This document shows positions 10,285-19,463 of a stretch of 64,000 nt of DNA, piece after piece. A program made the translations under genes and the position numbers. The notes under the pieces are model-generated. The model had not been told where the DNA came from. It ran no database searches and saw only the letters and a list, made by a program, of their open reading frames with translations. The stretch's first letter is position 1; every line of letters starts with the position of its first letter. Source of the DNA: Aurelia coerulea (Eukaryota > Cnidaria > Scyphozoa > Semaeostomeae > Ulmaridae); contig CM076949.1 of assembly GCA_039566865.1 (NCBI GenBank), positions 13,679,501 through 13,743,500 on the forward strand, given 5' to 3'.

Positions 10285-11934
10285 CTAGGACAGGGTTTCT
10301 CTTCTCCCCTCAATAAGGCAAAATGGGAATTGGAACTTTTAACGGATGATGACAGGGATTTTTTGCTTGATGGTATCAACAATGGCTTTCAGATTTTGCC
10401 TGCAGATTCCACCCTGCTTCCTGCTGAAATGGAAAACTATCGCTCAGCTACTGCTCCTGATGCCAGAAGCAGGGTGGAAGCTACCCTACAGGAGGAACTT
10501 GCTGAGGGTAATTATGTGATTTCCTCCTCCAAGCCTACTATTGTTAGTGCCCTGGGTACTGTGCCTAAGCCTAATAGTGATGAGCTGCGTCTTATTCATG
10601 ATTGCAGCATGCCTAAGGGTGCAGGGGTAAACTCTTATGTCCCCACTATAGATAAGCTCCAGTTCCAGACCATTGATGATGCCATCAAGCTTGTAGATCA
10701 AGGGTATTTTTTAGCAAAGATAGATTTGCGTCATGCTTATCGTTCTGTGCCCATCCATCCTAGCAATTACGATGCAATGGGTATCAAATGGACCTTTTCA
10801 GGTGATGCTCAGCCAACATATTTGGTTGACACAAGGCTATGTTTTGGGGGAAGGAGATCTCCAGGTATTTTTCATCGTCTTACTCAGAGTGTACGACGTA
10901 TGATGCTTCGCAAAGGGTTTCCAGGGGTCATCGTCTATTTAGATGACTTCCTGGTGGTTGCTCCCACTAAGGCTGAATGCGAGCTTGCATTCACCACCCT
11001 CTCCTCGTTGCTGACTGATCTGGGTTTTCAAATCAGCCCCACAAAGGTGGTTCCCCCCTGTCAGCAACTCACGTTCCTGGGGATTGTTATAGACACTTGT
11101 GCTATGGAGCTCTCCTTGCCCCAGGACAAACTGCTTGAAACCAAGCAGCTTATCGATTGTTTTGCTATACGCAAACGTGCTTCGAAGCTTCAGCTTCAAC
11201 AGTTGGCTGGTAAGCTCAACTGGGCCTGTAGGGTTGTACACGGTGGCCGTACATTTCTACGTCGTATCATAGATTGCATGAACAAGCTACTTTCTACCAA
11301 TGCCAAATACCTCCTCACACCGGAGTTTCGACAAGATATTTTCTGGTGGCAGAGGTTTTTATGTGTTTTTAATGGCAAGCGCCTTATTCACAGTAAAGTT
11401 ATGGTAGTGGACGTTCAGACTGATGCCTGCAATGATGCTGTAGGTGTTGCTTTTCGGGGGGATTGGGCCTATTCTTATTTACCAGCAGATGCCCCCACTC
11501 TAGCTCCCCTCCATATTAATTTCAAGGAGGCATTTGCTATTTACTTTGCTGCTAAGAGGTGGGCCCCTCTTTGGGCTAATCAACATGTTGTTGTCAAATG
11601 CGACAACCAAGCTGCCGTTGCTATGATCAACAAGGGTAGTACTGCTAGCCCTGTGGTCATGGCATGGCTTCGTGACCTGTTCTGGATGTCCGCTATCCAT
11701 AACTTTCGTATTACTGCAAGGTATATTCCAGGCATTGCAAACGTTCTTGCTGATCGTATATCGCGCCTGCATGATCCGTCAGCGTTGCTGCATTTTTATT
11801 CTCTCCTCTGTGACTCTTCCCCACCTGCTTCCATCCTTGATAGTTCTCTGACCAACAATATGACTGTACACAGTGCCTCGTTTCTCCTTTCCAGGTTCCG
11901 GGTGCAGCGGCTTGTTGGCCAGGGAACTAACTGA
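10285..11934 (+). CDS. Ngaro reverse transcriptase-RNase H
   Basis: Open from just after the gag TGA to a TGA at 11932-11934; no in-frame ATG precedes the conserved region, so readthrough expression is likely. Counting from 10330, RT shows KIDLRHAY (catalytic D132), the FGGRRSPGIF stretch and YLDD (D205, D206). RNase H follows with D365 (QTDACNDA), E400 (NFKEAFAI), D425 (KCDNQAAV) and D475 (LADRISRL), a complete DEDD set. It lies between gag and recombinase in the standard Ngaro order and carries no methyltransferase. No internal stops or shifts are seen, so it may be active. Confidence 0.93.
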   Translation, partial: LGQGFSSPLNKAKWELELLTDDDRDFLLDGINNGFQILPADSTLLPAEMENYRSATAPDARSRVEATLQEELAEGNYVISSSKPTIVSALGTVPKPNSDELRLIHDCSMPKGAGVNSYVPTIDKLQFQTIDDAIKLVDQGYFLAKIDLRHAYRSVPIHPSNYDAMGIKWTFSGDAQPTYLVDTRLCFGGRRSPGIFHRLTQSVRRMMLRKGFPGVIVYLDDFLVVAPTKAECELAFTTLSSLLTDLGFQISPTKVVPPCQQLTFLGIVIDTCAMELSLPQDKLLETKQLIDCFAIRKRASKLQLQQLAGKLNWACRVVHGGRTFLRRIIDCMNKLLSTNAKYLLTPEFRQDIFWWQRFLCVFNGKRLIHSKVMVVDVQTDACNDAVGVAFRGDWAYSYLPADAPTLAPLHINFKEAFAIYFAAKRWAPLWANQHVVVKCDNQAAVAMINKGSTASPVVMAWLRDLFWMSAIHNFRITARYIPGIANVLADRISRLHDPSALLHFYSLLCDSSPPASILDSSLTNNMTVHSASFLLSRFRVQRLVGQGTN

Positions 11935-12892
11935 GGAGGTCTCTAAATACCGTAACCAAGCCTTTGCTGACAGCACAAAACGTACATATAGAACCCATCG
12001 GGATGCCTACCTTCGATTCTGTGCCATTATGAAGCTGCCTTCAGTTCCAGCCTCGTCTCATACTATTTGCCAGTATGCTGCTTTTCTGGCTCGTTCCCTC
12101 TCCTACAGTAGTGTCAAGCAATATCTCAATGTCATCGCCCTGCTACATAAGGAATTTGGGCTTCCAAACCCACTTGCTGAGAATTGGCATGTCTCTTCAG
12201 TTCTTACTGGTATCAAGAGAGTTCTTGGTGGTTCCCCTCAGCAGAAGTTACCCATTACCGTCTCCTTGTTACTACAGCTGCACAATAAGTTGCAGCTTTC
12301 CTGCAGTGTTGATGCCTCCTTTTGGGCCATTTGCCTCGTTTCCTTCTTTGGAATGTTTCGGAAATCCCACATGGTAGTTTCCAGTGCATCTGGCTTCAAT
12401 GGCAAACAGCAGTTTACAAAATCTGACTTTCGCTTCTTCCCTTGGGGGATGGCTATACTTGTACGATGGAGCAAAACTATCCAATTTCGGGAGAGACAAA
12501 TTTCTATCCCCCTCCCCCGGGTTCCTGGCTCCCCCCTGTGCCCGGTTTCTGCAGTTCTTCATGCCTTTTCCTTCACTGCATCTGCGTCCCCCGGCTCCCA
12601 AGCTTTCATGTGGCTTCATCCGACCTCTCTGGTTCTCCAGCCCTTTACATACAGTTTGTTTCTATTCAAGCTCAGGGACCTCCTTAGTAAGTGTGGTCTA
12701 CATGGTGCCCAGTATGGCTCTCATTCTTTTCGCCGAGGGGGTGCATCCTTTGCCTTTCAATCTGGTATTCCCCTAGAGTTTGTTAAGATCCTGGGGGATT
12801 GGAAATCTAATGCAGTTCTCCTATATCTTACAGTACCATTTGATCTTAGGAAGGCTGCAGTTTTAAACATCTCACAACACATTCCACGATGA
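11873..12892 (+). CDS. Ngaro tyrosine recombinase
   Basis: A 339-codon frame overlapping the RT end by about 60 bp, in the +1 frame. It has an N-terminal SAM-like core-binding domain (KRTYRTHRDAYLRF) and a catalytic domain with R163 (GMFRKSH), H284-S-F-R287, W310 (LGDWKS) and nucleophile Y318 (LLYLTVP), the usual tyrosine-recombinase residues. The enzyme should join the circular cDNA intermediate to target DNA. No ATG lies upstream of residue 53, which is already inside the binding domain, so it needs frameshifting or splicing; a good acceptor (tttctcctttccag) sits at the start of the overlap. Confidence 0.93.
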   Translation: MPRFSFPGSGCSGLLARELTEEVSKYRNQAFADSTKRTYRTHRDAYLRFCAIMKLPSVPASSHTICQYAAFLARSLSYSSVKQYLNVIALLHKEFGLPNPLAENWHVSSVLTGIKRVLGGSPQQKLPITVSLLLQLHNKLQLSCSVDASFWAICLVSFFGMFRKSHMVVSSASGFNGKQQFTKSDFRFFPWGMAILVRWSKTIQFRERQISIPLPRVPGSPLCPVSAVLHAFSFTASASPGSQAFMWLHPTSLVLQPFTYSLFLFKLRDLLSKCGLHGAQYGSHSFRRGGASFAFQSGIPLEFVKILGDWKSNAVLLYLTVPFDLRKAAVLNISQHIPR

Positions 12893-12914
12893 ATACTACC
12901 TTTCCCTTTGGGTT

Positions 12915-13096
12915 TGGGAATTTTTTATCTACCGTGTATTCTATTTGTAATTTCTATTATAACTTGTATTAAGCGTAACGTGGGTAATTGTATGGTATGT
13001 CCGTTAGATTGTATTTTATGGTTCTTTGTTTTGAATGAGTGTTCACCTATAGCCCAACACGTGCCTATTTTCTTGTCCTTGTTACTCCTTATTTAG
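12915..13096 (+). repeat. Ngaro split direct repeat B1
   Basis: 182 bp starting TGGGAATTTTTTATCTACC, repeated at 13480-13661. It directly abuts A2, giving the B1-A2 junction that mimics the circle junction of the transposition intermediate. Confidence 0.95.
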
Positions 13097-13443
13097 GTGG
13101 ACATTGTGGCATAGCTTCAATGTGAGTCTAAATATGGGGTCAGGGATTCGTGCTTGGCTTGGGTTGGCACTCATACCTTTGGTCTACTGGGGAGGAGCAC
13201 AGTGCTTGCAGTGGGGTGGTATTTCAGGTATTTCTAGTCACGTGAATAGGATCAGTTGATGCCACGTAGGTTTCTCATGGTATCATATCATACCATCAGG
13301 TATTGCCCAATCAAGGTTTATGTTCCTAATTGGCTGTCCTTATTTGGGTAGTCCTCCATGTGGTTTTAGGGAGTGTGTTCTATCTCTTCATTCACTTGTT
13401 CCTGAGTCAATGTGCGATTGCCACTGCTAATCTTGTGCTTTTC
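13097..13443 (+). repeat. Ngaro split direct repeat A2
   Basis: 347-bp copy of A1 with no difference seen. It lies between B1 and B2. Confidence 0.95.
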
Positions 13444-13479
13444 CCCTCCCACCACTTCCCCTTTAGCTTTACTTAGGAC

Positions 13480-13661
13480 TGGGAATTTTTTATCTACCGT
13501 GTATTCTATTTGTAATTTCTATTATAACTTGTATTAAGCGTAACGTGGGTAATTGTATGGTATGTCCGTTAGATTGTATTTTATGGTTCTTTGTTTTGAA
13601 TGAGTGTTCACCTATAGCCCAACACGTGCCTATTTTCTTGTCCTTGTTACTCCTTATTTAG
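13480..13661 (+). repeat. Ngaro split direct repeat B2, right end of element
   Basis: 182-bp copy of B1 with no difference seen, ending TCCTTATTTAG. A 36-bp linker (13444-13479) separates it from A2. The host TIR element resumes soon after 13661. Confidence 0.93.
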
Positions 13662-14111
13662 CCCAATTTTAGCCCTCCCTTTTCGAGTTGTACGTTTAAA
13701 TCGTAACAAACGGTTCACAAGAAGGCTTTTTGTTATCTTTAAATGCCTTGAACTATTACACTAAACAAGAAAGACTCTTCTAAACACACTAACCTCAACG
13801 AATTTGCGTTTAGTTACCGTTGATAGGCCACTTTGGATATTTTTCGCAAATTACAAAAAGTTGATGGTATTTTGTAATTTGCGAAAAATCAACAAACGGT
13901 CCATAAGAAGGCTTATTGTTATCTTTGAATGCCTTGAATGCTTACACTAAATAAGAAAGACTCTTCTAAACACAATAACCTCAACAAATTTGCGTTTAGT
14001 TACCGTTTATAGGCCACTTTGGATATTTTTCGCAAATTACAAAAAGTTGATGGTATTTTGTAATTTGCGGAAACATTTTCCATTGCCCATTCTGAGGTTT
14101 TGTAACAACAT

Positions 14112-14300
14112 GAAGGTGTTGTGGCGCAGTGGTGTAATCCTCTGTCATTGCAGCCAGAACAGTCAGGCGGACAGGGTTCGATCCCAGGTAGAGCCCCACC
14201 ACTTGAGCATCATGACAAGGGGTCGCGGACTCGATTAGGCCTATTCTACTTCTGCGATCCCAGCGCTTGGCGCTAAAAACCGCAACTTCACCTTCACCTT
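14112..14300 (+). mobile_element. tRNA-derived SINE
   Basis: Flanked by CAACAT at 14106-14111 and 14301-14306. The head carries pol III boxes in the right order: A box TGGCGCAGTGG at 14122-14132 and B box GGTTCGATCCC at 14175-14185. The body ends in a short repeated tail (ttcacc). The opposite arm of the host palindrome lacks it, an internal empty-site control. A similar tail (ccgcaacttcactttcacc) near 6392 hints at another fragment. Confidence 0.85.
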
Positions 14301-14849
14301 CAACATATTGAGGTTTATAGGCGTGGATTTGGCTTTAAATGTGATCATTACTGGCAAATGCCGACTTTGAAGAAGCAATTGATTATGTTTTGGATCTCGA
14401 TTGGAATCAGAACGGATTTAGGCCATGGAGCATGCATGGACGACAGCAGCAAAGCAAAACAAGACCAGGTGGTTGTGTAACCTTGTCCCCGTTGCCCTTG
14501 GCTTATTTTGTTTTGATCATTGAAGAGAAAGAAACGTTAATTTGTCGATTTAACAGGAATTTAAGAATTTTCGCATTTTACAAAATTTTCAAGCACCTGT
14601 TTTGTATTTTGCGAAATTTCGCATTTTTCGCATAATGCGAAAATTTTCGCAAATTACAATAAGCCTAAGTGAAGTAGTAGTGAAGTTGAATTTTTGAATG
14701 TTGATAAAAAATGATTCACATCACAGGCCTTATTTATGGTCCAGTCCAGTTCAATCAATGATCAAATGATGAGCAATAAATGCAAATAATTTCAAAATAG
14801 GATGTGAAATCATGCCACTGGCACTCCTAGTTCTAAATTTAATAAAATT

Positions 14850-15091
14850 CAATCTTACCTGCCAGTTAATTGTGTCACATTGTTCACATCTCTTCTCTCA
14901 CTCAGCTCAATTTTCATTTGCATTTGTTACAGGCCATCATGTTCCTGTGTTGTTGATGTTTGTTGTTTCATCATAGAACAACAACAACACATTGCCATGA
15001 TGGCCATATGCAAATAATATGAAAGTTGATATGATGAGATGTGGAGAAGTGAGGAGAGCAATGTGACACAATCAACTGGCAGGTAAGATTG
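14850..15091. mobile_element. Palindromic MITE, 242 bp
   Basis: Terminal inverted repeats start CAATCTTACCTGCCAGTT and extend about 100 bp inward (GTGTCACATTG, then the ggccatcatg/atgatggcc pair). It lies inside the 6201-15821 element. Target duplication is unclear. Confidence 0.7.
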
Positions 15092-15829
15092 GATCTATTT
15101 ATAACAACTACCAGCCGTTCTAATCTCCACCACCTGACAAACAAACAGATTAATGCATGTTCTGTATGAGAAGTGCCTGATGATAGTGCTAGCACACATA
15201 AAAGCTCATAGAGGGCAAGGCCTAGTTAGTTAATTGCCTACCTTTTTTATACATGAACATGATATAGTCTAGCGCTGTTTGGTGGTATGAAGACTTGTAT
15301 GATGTACTTTTATGTAATGGCTCGAAAAATAGGCTAAAATAGCTTTAGTACCTGGCTTGGTACATGTACACACACACACAGCATAGCTCACAAACGTATC
15401 TTTACCCAGGTGAATGTTTCTTGTACATCTTGCTTATATCTTGTTTGAATGAAAAACATATCCAAAACTGGGTGGATTGTAGAAACCATACCCAAAACTG
15501 GTGCATTATTGAATTATATGAAAAGGATACCCAAAACTGGGAGGGGGTAGAAATCAGACCAACTGGGGTTCACACATACCCATCCTTGGCTTTAGGCACC
15601 TCCATGGCCTCCACCCCCAGGCGCTAAACTTGCCTCCTAATAATTCTGCAATATTTCTTCAGAATGATACCCAAAAGTCTGCATGTTTCTTCAAATGGTA
15701 CCCATAATTCCGCACATACTTCTGAAAATGACACCCATAATTCCGCACTTTTCAGAAAAAAGGTACCCCTAAATAATGGCACGTCCCCGTACCTCAAACC
15801 TATTAAGTTACCCCCCCCGAGAGGAAATC

Positions 15830-16065
15830 AATGAATTCTAACAACTTTTCCTCCCCGTGTGTCCAAACCAAAAAGCTGTCATCGATGTAACGAATATCCA
15901 AGGTTTTTCTACATGTTGATCAAGGAGTTTTCGTTCCAAAGCAGCAAGAAATAGAATAGCGTATGATGGTGCACATTTTATTCCTATAGCTATACCCCTA
16001 ACTTGCTGGAAAAACTCCCCGTTAAACTAAAAAAAGTTGTTTTTTAGCACCAATTTCGTCAATTC
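15830..16065 (-). pseudogene. PLE-A segment 2: RT catalytic core, decayed
   Basis: Minus strand from 16065 down: FFQQVRGIAIG, CAPSYAILFLAALERKLLDQHVEKP, then a damaged version of the WWRYIDNVF catalytic stretch and WFGHTGRK. It continues segment 1 (ending at 21918) across the Gypsy insertion and segment 3 across the 6201-15821 element. Frame damage shows it is dead. Confidence 0.85.
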
Positions 16066-16246
16066 TGTTGTATCTATCCTTAGATCAAAGAGCAGAACAG
16101 AAAATAGGCCAATCACTAATAAAGCAAGTTATAAATCTCTCTAGCACGAGCGGCACGAGCCATGACAAGCAAAACTAAAATTCAAGATGGCGGCTTAAAC
16201 AACAACGAGGCTCAGAACCCAAAACGAGGTTAATAGTCATACAACA
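16066..16246 (-). repeat. Gypsy-1 LTR (3' by element orientation), 181 bp
   Basis: Lacks a 32-bp stretch found in the other LTR, consistent with deletion between short 'agcac' repeats. It is followed by AATTA and PLE sequence, as at an outer junction, rather than by element interior. Confidence 0.85.
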
Positions 16247-16302
16247 AATTAAACTAAACTATCTGTAGAAACCGACTGATCATCTCTGGAATTAAACGCT
16301 TC
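16247..16302. repeat. Misplaced copy of PLE flank inside Gypsy-1
   Basis: 'aactaaactatctgtagaaa' through 'cgcttcg' matches 21918-21968, the true right flank of the Gypsy insertion, and then joins Gypsy integrase sequence abruptly at about 16303. Confidence 0.85.
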
Positions 16303-17641
16303 GGTTGAAGAGGCGGATGGCTGGAGATATTCCGTCGGAACCAGGTATGGTGTTCAGAACAAGAAGTGCTAGGTATGGATCTTCTCCGGCATCTCTTGCC
16401 TTTTTAAGTGTGCGTTTGACTGTTTGGATAGATCTTTCTACAAGGCCATTTGATTGTGCAAAGTATGGGCTAGAAGTGGTATGTTTGAAGTCCCATTCCT
16501 TTGAAAAACTTGTAAACTCGTTGGCAATATATTCTGGACCATTGTCAGAAAATAATTCTTGTGGTATACCATGGCGTGCAAAGATCTTCTTTAATTTGGT
16601 AATAACGGACGGGCTCGTTGTGTCTGCAATTCGTTCAATTTCAATGTATCCCGAGTAGTAATCTGTAACAATGACGTAATGATGTCCCAGTAGGTGGAAA
16701 ACATCTGAGGCTACCTTTATCCAAGGTGAATTTGGTATTTCATGATCAATCAAATGTTCACTTTGCTGTTTGTTTCTATACGTTAGGCAATATGAGCATC
16801 TCGCAGCTAACTCTTCAATCTCAGCGTTCATTCCTGGCCAGTACAACGACTGTCGGGCAAGACTTTTGCATCTTTCCATTCCATTATGACCTTGATGAAT
16901 GATTTCTTTCATAGTGCTGCGTAGCGAGGACGGAACTATGATTCGTTGACCTTTGAGGAGGAGTCCTTCATGATACACAATTTCACTGCGAACACTGTAG
17001 TACGGTTTTACAACTTGTGGAATATGGTGCTTGGAAGGCCATCCATTTAGGGTGAAGTTGATTAATTGTTGTAAGATTTCATCTGAAGAAGTCTCCTGTT
17101 GAAGTTGTGCAAGGCGGGTTGTGCTGATGGGGAGGAGCTGAAATGTTGAGCTAATATGATGAATAAGATCAGGCTCTTGAATCTCTGTTGTCTGACTATT
17201 CAAATATGCTCTGCTTAGGGCATCTGAAACAACCATTGTTCTTCCAGGTGAATACTCAAGATTGAAATCATACTTCTGGAGTTTAAGGAAGAAGCGTTGT
17301 ATGCGCGGTGGACAATCAATGATTGATTTGCTGAAAATTGACTTCAGTGGTTGATGGTCATTGTAAACGGTGAAATGACGTCCGTATAGGTACTCATGGA
17401 AACGCTCTGTTCCAAATACAACTGAAAGGACTTCTTTTTCAATTTGAGCATACCTTGTCTCATAAGGTTGAAGAGCTCTAGATGCATATGCAATGGGATG
17501 CCACTTCTCTTCACTTTCTGATCCATGATTTTGTTCAAGTAGTGCTCCAAGACCTTGTGAACTAGCATCTGGTTTGAGTCGTGTTGGCAAGTTTGGATCA
17601 AAAAACTTGAGGCATGGTGAAGTGGTGACGAGGCGTTTGAG
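16292..17641 (-). pseudogene. Gypsy-1 RNase H-integrase, minus copy, C-truncated
   Basis: Minus-strand frame from about 17640 down: RNase H residues KPDASSQG, YAQIEKEVLS, YNDHQPL and SDALSRAY; then the integrase zinc site (RCSYCLTY) and the DDE catalytic triad (SDVFHLL, FSDNGPEY, GLVERSIQ). It is open throughout but stops at IRLFNR, where Gypsy sequence meets PLE flank, so the integrase C-terminal domain is lost. It is separated from its RT by the inverted copy. Confidence 0.9.
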
Positions 17642-19463
17642 CTCAAACGCCTCGTCACCACTTCACCATGCCTCAAGTTTTTTGATCCAAACTTGCCAAC
17701 ACGACTCAAACCAGATGCTAGTTCACAAGGTCTTGGAGCACTACTTGAACAAAATCATGGATCAGAAAGTGAAGAGAAGTGGCATCCCATTGCATATGCA
17801 TCTAGAGCTCTTCAACCTTATGAGACAAGGTATGCTCAAATTGAAAAAGAAGTCCTTTCAGTTGTATTTGGAACAGAGCGTTTCCATGAGTACCTATACG
17901 GACGTCATTTCACCTTTTACAATGACCATCAACCACTGAAGTCAATTTTCAGCAAATCAATCATTGATTGTCCACCGCGCATACAACGCTTCTTCCTTAA
18001 ACTCCAGAAGTATGATTTCAATCTTGAGTATTCACCTGGAAGAACAATGGTTGTTTCAGATGCCCTAAGCAGAGCATATTAGAATAGTCAGACAACAGAG
18101 ATTCAAGAGCCTGATCTTATTCATCATATTAGCTCAACATTTCAGCTCCTCCCCATCAGCACAACCCGCCTTGCACAACTTCAACAGGAGACTTCTTCAG
18201 ATGAAATCTTACAACAATTAATCAACTTCACCCTAAATGGATGGCCTTCCAAGCACCATATTCCACAAGTTGTAAAACCGTACTACAGTGTTCGCAGTGA
18301 AATTGTGTATCATGAAGGACTCCTCCTCAAAGGTCAACGAATCATAGTTCCGTCCTCGCTACGCAGCACTATGAAAGAAATCATTCATCAAGGTCATAAT
18401 GGAATGGAAAGATGCAAAAGTCTTGCCCGACAGTCGTTGTACTGGCCAGGAATGAACGCTGAGATTGAAGAGTTAGTTGCGAGATGCTCATATTGCCTAA
18501 CGTATAGAAACAAACAGCAAAGTGAACATTTGATTGATCATGAAATACCAAATTCACCTTGGATAAAGGTAGCCTCAGATGTTTTCCACCTACTGGGACA
18601 TCATTACGTCATTGTTACAGATTACTACTCGGGATACATTGAAATTGAACGAATTGCAGACACAACGAGCCCGTCCGTTATTACCAAATTAAAGAAGATC
18701 TTTGCACGCCATGGTATACCACAAGAATTATTTTCTGACACTGGTCCAGAATATATTGCCAACGAGTTTACAAGTTTTTCAAAGGAATGGGACTTCAAAC
18801 ATACCACTTCTAGCCCATACTTTGCACAATCAAATGGCCTTGTAGAAAGATCTATCCAAACAGTCAAACGCACACTTAAAAAGGCAAGAGATGCCGGAGA
18901 AGATCCATACCTAGCACTTCTTGTTCTGAACACCATACCTGGTTCCGACGGAATATCTCCAGCCATCCGCCTCTTCAACCGCAATCCGCGAACATTATTA
19001 CCATCCTTAATACAACACCCTCCATCAGTTTCTGCAAATAGAGCGAAACGCCCAGACAACAGGAACACAAAGGATCTACCATCAATCAGACCAGGTTCAG
19101 TAGTAAGAATGCGTGTCCCGGGAGACAAAGATTGGAGAAACAAAGGCAAAGTCATAGAGAAATCCAAAGAGCCACGTTCATATCGCGTCCTAAATGAGAA
19201 AGGCAATATAGTTCGACGCAATAGACGCCATCTTATTCCATGTCATGACAGATTCAGCATACAGCATGACTATGATCCGATCCAGCTGACTGATCTGCCG
19301 CTTGCCATACATCCACATGCATCCAACCCAGATCCACATGCCCCCAACTCAGATCCTCAGCCAGAACCGTTAGAGCAGCACCCAGAGATCACTCCCCCAC
19401 TGCCAGCATCGCCTGCACAGCCAATTCTGCCCCCCGAAACATCCAACCAACCCACCTCTTCAA
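17642..19463 (+). pseudogene. Gypsy-1 RNase H-integrase, inverted plus copy
   Basis: Mirror of 16303-17641 with zero spacer at the axis. It differs by at least four codons: TVYND to TFYND, a TAG stop after SRAY near 18080, EELAARC to EELVARC, and SDNGPEY to SDTGPEY. Beyond the mirror (18981-19463) it alone carries the integrase C-terminus (VRMRVPGDKDWRNKGKVI) and a proline-rich tail ending at TSSNG, then meets RT in antisense. The stop codon makes it non-functional. Confidence 0.9.

Larger units (their letters stand above)
8401..13661 (+). mobile_element. Ngaro-type tyrosine-recombinase retrotransposon, structurally complete
   Basis: The layout is A1 (8401-8747), gag, RT-RNase H, tyrosine recombinase, B1 (12915-13096), A2 (13097-13443), B2 (13480-13661). 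This is the split-direct-repeat arrangement described for Ngaro and PAT elements in the DIRS order. A1 and A2, and B1 and B2, look identical, so insertion is recent. No methyltransferase domain is present, which favours Ngaro over DIRS or PAT. No target duplication is seen, as expected for recombinase-mediated integration. It sits inside the 180-bp repeats of a TIR element. Confidence 0.93.
7135..14658. mobile_element. Large palindromic TIR element holding the Ngaro and SINE
   Basis: The termini TGTAATTTGCGAAAATTTTC and the mirror image at 14658 are flanked by ATAA at 7131-7134 and 14659-14662. The arms (7135-8400 and about 13690-14658) are inverted copies, including a unique block at 7200-7420 mirrored at 14380-14600 and the 180-bp tandem units. 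No transposase frame remains. Short frames on both arms are mirror translations of the same DNA and are probably not genes. The native element is about 2.2 kb; the Ngaro supplies 5.3 kb. Confidence 0.8.
6201..15821. mobile_element. TIR element with 8-bp duplication, 9.6 kb including nested insertions
   Basis: Ends are CTCGGGGGGGGTAACT on the left and its complement on the right, with further similarity (ACGGGGACGTGCCATT). The target duplication AGGAAATC is at 6193-6200 and 15822-15829, and removing the element restores the Penelope RT frame. Both subterminal regions carry arrays of 'acccataattccgca' (6270-6380 and 15695-15755) and 'acccaaaactgg' (6585-6670 and 15455-15540), plus a shared block near 6540 and 15600. 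No transposase is seen, so it is non-autonomous; an 8-bp TSD fits hAT or related superfamilies. The native body is about 2 kb once the 7135-14658 element is removed. Confidence 0.85.

Noticed and set aside
12238..12776. Frames overlapping the recombinase on both strands
   Set aside because: Shadow frames of the tyrosine recombinase gene with no independent motif.
14112..14190. Functional tRNA gene
   Set aside because: A and B boxes are present but cloverleaf pairing is poor and it is flanked by short duplications, so it is a SINE head.
17344..17939. Identical 121-residue frames on both strands (MSRVGKFGSKNL)
   Set aside because: They arise because the Gypsy-1 inverted duplication mirrors itself; both are antisense or out-of-frame shadows of RNase H.
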